Shown: in pieces, positions 34,010 through 44,299 of the stretch
How positions within the stretch are numbered: the first letter of the stretch is position 1
How the letters are laid out: every line of letters begins with the position of its first letter
Assembly: GCA_031772625.1 (NCBI GenBank)
Contig: CM062810.1
Coordinates: forward strand, 455,147,731 to 455,211,730
DNA length: 64,000 nucleotides
Direction of reading: 5' to 3'
From: Pinus tabuliformis
Lineage: Eukaryota; Streptophyta; Pinopsida; Pinales; Pinaceae
Program-made: the position numbers and the translations under genes
Notes under the pieces: generated by a model
What the model was told of the DNA's origin: nothing
Databases searched by the model: none
What the model saw: only the letters and a program-made list of their open reading frames with translations

Positions 34010-34870
34010 CTAACTTGCATAAAGAAAGGATGTGGGGCAAATCTCTAAAAGTTGCCGTTTTTATATGAGACATTCTTATCACAAGAGTGGATTAATCGAG
34101 TAGTTTTAGCACATAGTTCAAGCTTGTTAAAAACTAAACATAATACATGAGCAAATGTTTCCACCCACGTTTAAGCTCGTTAAAAAATGAACTATTCCCC
34201 GATAAATAACCATCGTGAATGTGGTACTTCAGCCATTAAAGCCTTGGTCGTGTTTGCACCATCACCTCCACTTTTCATTGGCCGATCATTCACCTCCATT
34301 TGATTGTTTACCCATTTTGAAGAACAGCTGTGAAGAGTGATTTCACTAGCCATCCTTGTGACACTGCCGTGATTGGAAAATTCCAAACCTTAACTGGAAT
34401 CAGCTGCTACCCGTTTTATCACTCGTTCCTCAAAAGACGAGTCTCCTTTAAGCTCTTTTCAACTCACTCGTAAAATATGAAAAGATTGCCGAGCCATTGG
34501 GCTCTCTAGCTTGTTAAAGGGACAGGAAGTGTTATCCCTCCTCTAGATTTTAATCTTTTTGGACTTGAGGGATTATTACACAAAAAGATCGAGCGCTTGT
34601 TTTGTTCGGCTCGTTAAAAATATCAAAAATTCATCCCTTTTGTATTGTTTTATACTTTTTCGGACTTAAGGTATTAGATGACAAAAAAGGAATTTTGGAG
34701 TTACCTTTACGTTCCTTTTCAGACTCTCTAAAATTGAAAAGGACTGAGTTATCTTTGTCGTTAAACTCGTTAAAAATATTAATAGCGACAAACTTGTCGT
34801 TAGACGAGAATGAGTTTCACTATCGCTAGGCTCGTTAAAACATAGCGATGGGTTTGCCCTAAGGGAAAAT
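34010..34870 (+). other. Hairpin array of element A
   Basis: Counterpart of 28440-29384. Clear stems: TCTTTTCA/TGAAAAGA at 34454-34461/34478-34485; a perfect 9-bp ATCTTTTTG/CAAAAAGAT at 34553-34561/34581-34589; TCCTTTTCA/TGAAAAGGA at 34713-34721/34735-34743; TTTGTCG/CGACAAA at 34754-34760/34786-34792; ATCGCTA/TAGCGAT at 34822-34828/34843-34849. Loops again carry ACTCGTTAAAA, GCTCGTTAAAA or ACTCTCTAAAA. In B the equivalent of the 9-bp stem has one mismatch (a G-G opposition). Confidence 0.8.
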
Positions 34871-36002
34871 TATAGAACAAGCATATGTTATCCTCCTCAA
34901 GCTTGACAAAAATAAAGAGGTACTGGTCAGCAATGACTGGGGAAAAATTGGGAAGAAAACTCAAAGAAACTTTGTTGGTAGCAAGTCGCTCTTGAACATG
35001 ACACTTCCACTCCGTGTCCGAGTCGAGTTGGCTTGTTTCATTCACCGGTCACATCACCATGGTCACGCCATACCATCCACATTTGGGGTTAATGCTACCA
35101 ATCCATCACATCAGTGTCGTCGATATGTTCAAGAGAAGTCATCCAGAGAAGTCACCTGTGTATCACCCACTACCATACATTATACTCCATTCTTTCATGA
35201 CCGCCACCCTGAACCTTATATCACTAGATCATTTTCACCTCCATCAAAATCATTTGCTCCGTTCTGTGTCATTGATATGGGATTCATTAAGGCCCTCCTG
35301 TGACGGATCACTTCTTGTCGACATCAGCTCATTATCCAAGAAGTTGATCTAGGAACACCCCATTCAGTACTTTGAAGCTTGCATGCCTCAATGGCAAGTT
35401 TCTCACTTCCGGCGACAGGTTTACGTCAATGGCCTTCGACTGAAATATTTTGCGTGGTGTTCGACGCCAAGTCCTTTATTCACACCACGTGAATTGTACT
35501 GAAATACCTTGAGGGTCATTATCATTATCGGTGATTCCTCTCGCGCTTTTTAACAGTTTACATCATTGACTGGTAATAAAGCGATGTCTTTCCATGTTCG
35601 ACTTCAAAACATTTCTCACATGGATCGACTTGTACTTCAAGTGAAGATCGGACGAGATTGAAGACCCCGGATCTAGTTTCATCCATCCAGGCTGTGATAT
35701 ATATTCAGGGAAATAAAGACATTAAATGTGCAACATTGCAACACAGATAGTCATCCTACCAAAAGGATGATGGCTCTATCAAAATCACCAGTCTACACTC
35801 AGACGGTTGTTTGTCCTATGTACATGAAAATGAATTTATAAAGCTGAGCATGGGAATGCCCGCCTCAACCAAATCATGAAAATATTATGAAGATAATGTA
35901 TTGTATTGTATCTTATTATAGGTCTCCTACTAGCATTAAAAGAACTTCGGATCCTCATAATAAAGCATTTCACCCGACACCGAAAGGTTAACAGCCTCAT
36001 AC
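34871..36002 (+). other. Non-coding tail of element A
   Basis: Matches 29385-30502 of B. Plus-strand frames at 34992-35303 and 35014-35352 overlap and are not the same as those in B, so no protein is called. Confidence 0.6.
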
Positions 36003-36015
36003 TTTAGGGGGCAAC
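36003..36015 (+). other. Polypurine tract of element A
   Basis: TTTAGGGGGCAAC abuts the 3' LTR. Confidence 0.75.
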
Positions 36016-37057
36016 TGTTATAGACATTTTTATGCCCTACAACTCCAAGCATGAAATGTCCATAAACCAAGCGCTCCTAAGTCCCTAAAAGTGTTGTTAT
36101 AACCCCTAAAGGAACAAGGTCAATAGATTACAGCTTCTCCCAGAAGTTCTCCATGAAAAACCACTCAAAATTGGTCAAAACAGGATCATTGTAGCTGCTC
36201 CACTGGCTAGGTGCGTTGCATCTCACCCAAATGCACTATGAGGGTGCGTTGCATTTCAAAACTCCCTTCTGTGGGGTGCGATGGGCGAGAAATGACAAAT
36301 GGCAGTGTCATTCCACGAGGTGGAGAGGCAATGGAAGCTTCCAGAATCTTCTCATGTGACACTTGCCTCACTAAATTCGACCAAGGATGAGTAAGAGGCC
36401 CTCAGTCTCCAAGTAGAAGCAAGAACTGACAGAGAGAAGACACTAATCAAATCACAAGCAGACTCATCCTCCTTACAGATATCTATATATGGATACCTCA
36501 TCCCAGAGATCCAGAGGCTGGAATTTTGCATATTGTAACAAATTGCTGTTGGTTTCTAGAGACAAACATCAGATTGTTGGGTGATCTATGCTTTGTTGGA
36601 GGTGAAGAGGGGCTTCTTTGTTGGGAGGTTGATGCTGGGTCAGAACCACTGGTTGTAACTCCTCCTGGATCTTTTCTTGTTTATCAATAAAAGCTATTTG
36701 AGTTCTCCTCCATGCTTTTGTATCATTGATGCTTGTTACATTTGTATGGTTAACTTAAATCTGATCCTAAGTTGTTTATGAGTATAGATCCATGTCTTTG
36801 TATAGTGCTATGCTTCTGTGATCTTTCAGGTACTTTGTGAAGCTGGGCGTGCTAGTGAGTAGGTAGTTGGAGACTATCAAAGAAGAGAGGGATCGAATCA
36901 AAGGATTAGCGCAAGACACAGGTTGGTTCTTTCTATTCCTTTCTATTTATAATTCATAAAGGAGATACAAAAGTAGCTTTTCTCTGTTTGTTTCTAAGGT
37001 AGCTATCACACCTTAGTGGGATAGAGCAGTTCTAAATAGACACTTTTCCCTATAACA
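36016..37057 (+). repeat. 3' LTR of element A
   Basis: Begins TGTTATAGACATTTTTATGC and ends CCCTATAACA; 1042 bp; TATA box near 36481-36491. It is followed by the target-site copy ATGAG (37058-37062). Compared with the B LTR it shares both ends and scattered blocks but is only roughly 70% alike by eye. Confidence 0.95.
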
Positions 37058-37062
37058 ATGAG

Positions 37063-37362
37063 ATGATGACCACTCACTATAGTAGCATAAGGGTAGGATC
37101 ACCCTCCAAATGCAGCCCCCAACCACATAGAAGGTTGGGAATATATAAAGAAGTAGGGTAGATTGGGAGTTCTTATCCAATTACCAATATAGGGTAAAAT
37201 ATCCACCTTTGATGGAGAGATAGGATCAGAGGATAAGTGGTAAAAAATCTAAAGTAGGGAAGGATAGGATCTGAATGTTATATCCAAACTAACTAGTTGT
37301 AACAACTTCTAGAAAATCCTAGAAGTGGAAGCTTCCAAAATCTCAAACATTCTCTCATATTT
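37063..37362. other. Host DNA between elements A and C
   Basis: About 300 bp flanking the A target site. No feature is recognised. Confidence 0.4.
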
Positions 37363-37695
37363 TGTTATGAAACCAGCTCACAAAAAGATAGAAAAGAGAG
37401 ATCCACGCCTTAGAATTCAGCCTGTTCGAGGGGGCAACCTCCTTTACATTACATAAATGAACAATTCTTGGATGATACAAATGAAAATACCTCCTTTCTA
37501 TATATAGGAGTCTAAGTGGTCCCAATACAATCAAAGCCTACATAACAATAATATTGTAGGGCACAACAATAACAATAGTGGGCTTCTATGTGGCACAATA
37601 GTAAAAATATGGGCACTACATGGGTACATCAATATAAATAAGTGGTATAACTACAATAGTAATGGGGTAATCACTAGTATTATAGGGACCCAACA
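37363..37695 (-). repeat. 3' LTR of element C (chromovirus LTR family)
   Basis: 333 bp. On the plus strand it reads TGTTATGAAACCAGCTCA to GGGACCCAACA. The same family forms the LTRs at 43276-43610, 53054-53386, 55480-55812 and 61387-61689. A palindromic TATA region (CTATATATAG) is present near 37499-37508. Confidence 0.92.
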
Positions 37696-37724
37696 TGCCC
37701 CTCTCCTTCAAAAAAGTGTTGTCC

Positions 37725-40091
37725 TCAACGCTTGAGTAGTTCAGGATACTTCTGCATAAAATTCTCATCCTCCCATGTGGAATCTTCAGCGGATAAGTTC
37801 TTCCACTTGATAAGGTACTCTGAAATTGATCGATTTCGTAGCTGTCGAGTTCTTCTTTCTATAACTGCTTCCGGTTCCATTATAATTTTTCCTTCTTCGT
37901 CAAGTTCTGGCAATATTGTTTGAACTGGGAGCTTGTCGTCTATAACCTTCTTTAAGCATGAAACATGGAAAACTGGGTGCAATCGAGAAGCTGCAGGAAG
38001 CTCCAATTTGTATGTCATAGTACCAATCTTTTGCAACACCTTGTACGGACCATAATACTTTGGTGATAATTTATTATCCTTCTTAGCTTGCTTGAGGGAC
38101 ATTTGCTTATATGGTTGTAGCCGTAGGAATACCCAATCACCTACATCAAAACTTCTTTCACTGCAATGCTGATCTGCCTGTTGTTTCATTCTATTATGTG
38201 CCAACACAAGGTTATCCTTTAAGAGTTGGAGGACTTGTTGTTGATGTTCGATGTGATGTTCCACTGCCTGAACCTTAGAATTTTCTCTTAAATATGATGT
38301 GATCGATGGTGGTTGATACCCATAAAGTTCCATAAATGGGGTCATTTTTGTTGCTGTATGAAAGGAAGTGTTATACCACCATTCAGCCAGAGGCAACCAT
38401 TTGACCCATTGTGTCTGTTTATCAGATACAAAGCAACGAAGATATCCTTCCAAGCATTTGTTTACTATCTCAGTTTGCCGATCAGATTGAGGATGATAAG
38501 ATGAGCTATGAGCTAACTGAGTACCAAGACAAGAAAATAATTCTGTCCAAAAATTTCCAGTGAAAATGGGATCTCTGTCACTTACAATAATCTTTGGGTT
38601 TCCATGTAGCTTTTGAATTGTTTCCATAAATGCAGTAGAAACTGTACTGGCTTTAAATGGATGTGATAATGCACAAAAATGTGCATACTTGGTAAGTCTG
38701 TCAACTACCACCATGATGACACTCTTTCCCTCAGACTTGGGTAAACCTGTGATAAAATCCATTGATACCTCCTCCCAACGTTGGCTTGGAATGGGTAAAG
38801 GTTGTAATAGACCCGGTGTCTTAATTGTTTCAACTTTATTTTGTTGGCAAACCAAACATTCTGCCACAAACTTTTGAATATCTGATTTAAGGCCATCCCA
38901 AAAAAATTCCTTCTTAACCCTGTGGTAAGTTTTTAAAAATCCTGAGTGCCCTCCTAAGGGAGAAGTGTGCAATTCCATAAGAATCTTTTGTTTTAGCTGG
39001 GAATTCTTACAGAGGTATAAGCGATCTTTGTACCATAACGAATCATTTTTCCAGCTAAATGTATCAGACGTACTGGAATCTTGTTGTAGCTTTCGAATAA
39101 GTGCCCACACTTCTTCGTCATTCTTCCATTCCTCCCTTGCTTCATTTATCCAATTTGGTTGGATGATAGAAATAGCGCACAACAATGCTTCCACATCCTC
39201 ATCCTTCCTTGAGAGTGCATCTGCCACCACATTTTGCTTCCCTTTTTTGTAGATGATTTCAAAGTCATAACCCAACATCTTTGTGACCCACTTTTGTTGC
39301 TCTTCAGAGGATAATCTTTGTTCTAAAAAATATTTAAGGCTATCATGATCTGTTTTTACCTTGAAGTGTCTTCCCATTAGGTAGGGTCACCATTTCTTAA
39401 GTGCATGGAGTATTGCCAACATTTCCTTCTCATAAATAGCTTTTCTTAGAAACTTTCCCTTGATTGGACGACTTTCAAAAGCAATGGGTCTTTCATCTTG
39501 CATTAGAACAGCACCAATTCCATTTCCTGAAGCATCACATTCCACAGTAAAGGTTTTTGTGAAGTCCGGTGTAGCTAAGACCGGTGCTTGGCACATTGCC
39601 TCTTTAAGATGTTCAAAGGCCTTTGTTGCTTCCAGAGTCCATGAAAATGCATCTTTCTTCAATAATGTCGTTAGAGGTGCTGCTATTCTCCCATAATTCT
39701 TAACAAACTTGCGATAATACCCTGTCAACCCAAGAAATCCATGCAAATACTTTATGGATGTGGGGATTTTCCATTCCTTAATGGCTTTAATTTTGGCAGG
39801 GTCTACCTTAACTCCTTCATGAGATACAATATGACCCAAATATTCCACCTCCTAGACTCCAAAGAAACATTTGGATCTTTTGGCATATAATTGTTTCTCT
39901 TCCAATAGTTGTAGCACCCTGTCGACATGTTCAACATGATCCTTCCAAGACTTGTTGTAGATAAGTATATCATCAAAAAATACTAACACAAATTTTCTAA
40001 GGAATGGTTTGAAAATTGAATTCATCAAACCTTGAAATGTTGAAGGTGCATTGGTAAGGCCAAAAGGCATGACGTATGTAATGAAGGTCAT
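37725..40091 (-). pseudogene. Chromovirus pol: RT (partial), RNase H, integrase, chromodomain
   Basis: One reading register is open except for two stops, a TAG between FFGV and EVEYLGHIV (near 39849) and a TGA in KKW-stop-PYLMGRHF (near 39384). RT shows [15 protein letters not shown] and the catalytic [10 protein letters not shown]. RNase H has TVECDASGNGIGAVLMQ and IYEKEMLAILHALKKW. Integrase has the HHCC zinc finger (LHTSPLGGHSGF and CLVCQQNK) and core residues in VSMDFITGLPKSEG, IVSDRDPIF and RQTEIVNKCLEGYL. The C-terminal module FDVGDWVFLRLQ and LHPVFHVSCLKK is followed by a chromodomain (YLIKWKNLSAEDSTWEDENF), which in this clade reads histone marks to guide insertion. Frame ends at 37725. 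With an intact N-terminus it would have been a typical plant chromovirus pol. Confidence 0.95.
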
Positions 40092-40413
40092 TTACAAGAT
40101 CAAGTGAAAGACTCGACTAGGAATTTACGAGATGTAATAAAAGGATCTAACTGGAATGGGATTTCTTTATTTTTTTAACGAGCTTAACATAGGAAAAGAA
40201 CTATGCCCATATGAAAATATTTCATTTTTTAATGAGTTTTACATAGTAAAACAAGTATCCTCACAAAACTTGTTCCATTTTTTAATGATCTTGACACAAG
40301 AAAAGAAATCTTCTCGTAGGACCTTGTTTCATTTTTTGACAAGCTTCAAACAAGACAAGTAAATTTGTTGAAAATTAGGTCATGGCCACCAAGAGAAGAT
40401 GGCTTCCAATATG
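40092..40413 (-). other. Relic of a CTCGTTAAAA-type hairpin region
   Basis: On the minus strand four hairpin-like units in tandem carry AGCTCGTTAAAAAAATA, ACTCATTAAAAAATGAAA, ATCATTAAAAAATGGA and AGCTTGTCAAAAAATGAAA loops. Stems include CTTGTTT/AAACAAG (40323-40329/40348-40354) and CTTGT/ACAAG (40269-40273/40296-40300). The pattern matches the arrays of elements A and B, but the sequence is not the same, so it derives from another related family. It abuts the truncation point of element C. Confidence 0.6.
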
Positions 40414-40837
40414 TGTTAGAAAAATATTATGTATGAGAGAGAAATGCAAGACATATAATATGCAGAAAAACACAAACACATAAAACCAGAGAGACACAGA
40501 TATATGTGGTTCACCTAGTTTGGGCTACATCCATCCCCAACAGTCAGTCCTTCCTTTCTATTATCCAGCAAAATGAAGAGACACAACCTACAGGAGATCC
40601 ACTGTAATATCCTCTATTTTCTGTCGTAGTCTCACCTATCTATTTCTCGCTCTGAGAATACACATATATTCCACAGCCTCAACACAATGCCCTCATACAA
40701 AGAGAGGGGTTGCCTTCTAGGGAAAAAAACCATGAAATAAACATAAATTCTACCATGAGATCATCTGCCTAATGAATGGCCCAGATTGACTAGAAATTAC
40801 TATACTTTTACAAGGCAATTTTACATCTATTTTTACA
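40414..40837 (-). repeat. Putative LTR, Copia-like, minus orientation
   Basis: On the plus strand it opens TGTTAGAAAAATATTATG and closes ATTTTTACA. Immediately to the right lies TCTGCACCCCCCTAC, which on the minus strand is a good polypurine tract (GTAGGGGGGTGCAGA). The phrase GTGGTTCACCTAGTTTGGGC is typical of the R/U5 part of Copia LTRs. The 5-bp flanks (ATATG and TCTGC) do not match, as expected if the right side is element interior. No second LTR was found. Confidence 0.5.
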
Positions 40838-43275
40838 TCTGCACCCCCCTACATGGATGGATGTACAATCTTCCTCGGGCATACATCCTGCTGAAACAAA
40901 GACCTCTAAATTAGGATGATAATCATGCTCCACACCAAATAATATGTCCTCATTAGATGGGAGAAAAAATCTCTGGAAGGGATCAAAGGATCCAATGGAT
41001 ATGTTCTCACTCTTTGCTTTTTTAGTCACCAGTTCCTTCTAATGCCGTGTACCAGTGATGTTTGATGACAATTTATGAGCCACAAAAGCTATGAGAGCAT
41101 AATTGGTCCCTCTTCATTGCGTAGTTCTCACAAATAGATTTCAAACGGTATATGGAAGTCCACAAATGGGCTCATGGAGCTAAATTTAAGGCATTTTTAA
41201 GTCTACATTGGAAAAGCCCATAAAACTAAGAAAAATGGCTAAGTCTGAGGGAAAAATTTCAATTGGGACCTGAGAGGTTCATCGCAATCGCATATCAGCA
41301 TCGATGGGTCTGGGAAGGCAAGGAACATTGGTTGAATGAGAAGCAGCAATCTGCCAATCGCTGATATCTCATATTGGTAGTCGGCGAGTCCAAGCACAAC
41401 ATTTATCAACATATCAGAAATCGACAGGGTCCCGGGGCACATACTTATGTTTATCAGCAGGTTTTAAGGCCATGCGCTGATATCACATAATGGTGATCGT
41501 ATGCGCAAAGGGGTTCATGCTAACGCAAGGCTATAACCGTCGTCGAATGCCAACATCGTGAGAATCACCAAAGAACTGGGCCTTAGTTTTAAAGTTCTAG
41601 GGGGAGACGAGATCTGTTTAAGAAAGGAAATCGAAGGAAAAAAAGGAGTAGGCAGTCCCCTTTCTCTCTTATCTATGTGTCGGTATGACACATCACATAA
41701 TAGTGATCGACAGGACTGGGGCATCAGCTATCAACAGATCAGTGGAGGGGAGGGCTTACTCCTCAAAATACCCCACGACACTACGATTTTGAGATACAAT
41801 GTTAAATCATTGAGGAGTGGCCGATCCCAATTAACAAAGCATTTCACATAAAAACCAAGGTCAGGCAGGCCCTTTTCTCTCTCCTCTAGGGGGCCAAGCG
41901 GTGATATATGATTGGTCCTCATAGATGACAAAGAAGGTGGCATCAACAATGACATGGCGGTAAGGATGTCAATGTAGCAGATGAGATGTGTCACTTAGTT
42001 TGGCATTTTCAAGGGTGAAATGGGGCCTTTTCTGGGTGAAATGTGTCATCACTCACAGGGTGACACATGGCCGTAATTACATCACCCATCACAATTGGCA
42101 TTCGATGATCGCACAATGTAAAGTTCTTCATATCGTTGATGCTTCTCCCATGTCGTGATTGCGATAAGGAAAAAACCCCGGATGCGATATTTGATAGGAC
42201 ACATTTCATAAAGATTTCACATCTGGAACTTGGCTAATGTGGTACTTCTGTGATATAAATAAAAATCCCCCAAACCCCCCGCAAGTGCAGTTATTGAGAG
42301 CTTTAGCTCCAAACACATGGGCCTTTGGTTCTAGCCCCCCATCCTATAAGGGAATTCATAAAAGGAGAAATAAGTAAAGGGGGCTTAAGAGTTAATTGAA
42401 AATACCCACCTGTTCATCTGTTTTAACTAATTTAAAGACCTGTGGCATGGTATACTGATAGCACTATATAAATATTTAAATGGGAGGATGGGCCGAAAGT
42501 TGTAATAATTAATGGAGAATGGTGCAGCTACAGAAAAGTATCAGCAGAACTCAGGAAGACTTAATGGCATGACATGGTGCTCCATTACCTCTACATAGGA
42601 AAGGATTACTTAGACACATGCCTTTCCTACTCCGCTCCCTATTCCACCGAACAGGTCACTCAGGCAGTTAAGGTAGAATTGACAGAAATCCACCGAGGAG
42701 TAGTGAACCGCCTCAAGCAGCCAAAAATAATTCTGATGACAACAGGGATGTGGCTCTATCAAAGGCCTCCACTAAACTAGAAAGGGGACACCTCCTCTTT
42801 CCTCTCACGATTTTCTTTCTTTGTGCATTTATTTCTGCATTTTTTCCAAGAAAGGGATTCAATCCATGTTGTAATCTTTAGGTAGGTGGTAGCAGATCCT
42901 TACATAGCTGAGAAAACTAGTCTAGCATGAAAATTGGGGCTTGAGCTCAGATATTTTGATTGTAACTCAAATCTCTCCCCCTCTTCTTATAAATAGGGGG
43001 ATGAAATCTATAACAATGGTTCCAGAATTTCTAATTCGAGAGGGCTAAAATCTGTGATACCATATTTTGGCTCATAACTTTGTAAGTGAATGACTATTTT
43101 GTTAGATTTTTTTACCTTACAAATGTAGACTTTCAGACTACCACGTAAATTATGGTGATTCCCCCTCTTAGCATTACTGTATGTTTTCCCTTCTCTTAAT
43201 TCCATTATGTTCATATTCTTCTCTATATCTGCGCTATAATAACTCCTAGAAATGATTTCATGCTTCCTTACAGAC
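40838..43275. other. Unassigned DNA with recurrent short motifs
   Basis: If the preceding LTR call is right, this would be interior of a non-autonomous element, but no pol or gag domain is visible (the minus-strand frame 40808-41029 is unrecognised). The motif ATCACATAATRGTGATCG occurs at about 41483 and 41691, and related GCTGATATCTCAT or GGTGATATATGAT phrases at about 41360 and 41900. This hints at a decayed tandem repeat of about 200 bp. A TATA-like TTATAAATAGGGGG lies near 42986. The plus-strand frame 42574-42780 shows no motif. Confidence 0.35.
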
Positions 43276-43610
43276 TGTTAGGTCCCTACAATACTAGTGA
43301 TTCCCCCATTACTACTGCCTTTGTAGCCCTTATTCTTATTATTGTTCCCCTATTGTCCCCATATTGTTATTATTGTTCCCCATAGAGGCCCACTATGGTT
43401 ATTTTTGTGCCCTTATATTATTATTGTTATGTCGGCTTTGATTATATTGTGAACCCTTAGACTCCTATATATAGAAAGGAGGTTTTCTCATTTGTATCAT
43501 CCAAGAATTGTTTATTTGTGTAACGTAAAGGAGGGTTCACTCTTTTAAGAGGCTGATTTCTAAGTTGTTGATCTATCTTTTCTATCTTTTTGTGAGTTGG
43601 TTTCATAACA
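43276..43610 (+). repeat. 5' LTR of chromovirus E
   Basis: 335 bp, TGTTAGGTCCCTACAATACT to TTTCATAACA, the same family as the element C and D LTRs but in plus orientation. It contains CCTATATATAGAAAGGAGG (TATA region). The primer site just inside is decayed: TTTTGTATGAGAGCTTTGGA instead of TTTGGTATCAGAGCTTTGGA. The left flank is CAGAC. Confidence 0.9.
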
Positions 43611-44299
43611 TTTTGTATGAGAGCTTTGGATTCTAGGGTTTCACTGCTCCAAAAAAGGTCATCATGGAATTTTCTCTATAAATATTTTTCTGTGATGTTT
43701 TAGAAGCTAAAAACAAAATTCATTTGATCTGAAACCATGATTATCGTTGAGTCTGAATTTCAGATCTTGAATCACTATATATGATCCAAGGAAGTTAGCG
43801 CTTTTGCAGGATTCCCAATTACATCCAAAACATGTGATCGTGGGAACATCTTCATAACTTTCTCTTTGAGTATCAGATTGAACATTCATACTAAGTTATA
43901 GAAATAGGAAGGACTTTAGCTTTCTATACATCATTTTCAAGTCTGAAGGTTGAAACAGTGACACGAGGAACTTCGTACAAGTTCGCTATACCGAAAAAAA
44001 TGTATAATCAGGTCATCTTGGGGGATTGGGCATAATACTTCCTTGGAGAATCTAATTTCGATCAAAATTGTGACATTGGAAAGAGGACTTAGAAGGATAC
44101 TACATCTCACAATTTTAGACCTTGGAGATCCAAAATGTCATAGATAGATCAGATACAATATCAATCTCCTACAAAGTGAAAAAAGGTGTGTAGTTTTTTT
44201 TCTAATTTTGCATAAGTTTGGTTTCAAAAAATAGTTTGAAGGAATGGAAATGGCATAGTTAATGATAGTCATAATTAATTGAAGCCTCGAAGAGACAAA

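Larger units (their letters stand above)
21369..37057 (+). mobile_element. Element A: complete non-autonomous LTR retrotransposon, interrupted by element B
   Basis: LTRs at 21369-22410 and 36016-37057 are 1042 bp each and flanked by the 5-bp direct repeat ATGAG (21364-21368 and 37058-37062), proving a single insertion event. Removing element B (23664-31556) and one copy of CTGTT restores a continuous interior of about 5.7 kb that aligns with that of B. The interior order is primer-binding site, leader, a hairpin cluster, a zinc-knuckle/protease frame with an internal stop, a second hairpin array, a non-coding tail, a polypurine tract and the 3' LTR. No RT, RNase H or integrase is present. By eye the two LTRs differ at about 4-5% of positions in the first 200 bp, more than B's LTR pair, as expected for the host of a nested insertion. 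Confidence 0.93.
37363..40091 (-). mobile_element. Element C: 3' half of a Ty3/Gypsy chromovirus
   Basis: On the minus strand it runs from reverse transcriptase (40091) through RNase H, integrase and chromodomain to a polypurine tract (GAAGGAGAGGGGCA, about 37696-37709) and the 3' LTR. The 5' end is cut inside RT at about 40091, where unrelated sequence begins; gag, protease, 5' LTR and primer site are missing. The remaining frame has only two stop codons, so C is a fairly young insertion that was later truncated. Confidence 0.92.

Noticed and set aside
42574-42780. A 68-codon plus-strand frame beginning MVLHYLYIGKDYL.
   Set aside because: There is no motif, repeat copy or neighbouring context to support it as a gene.
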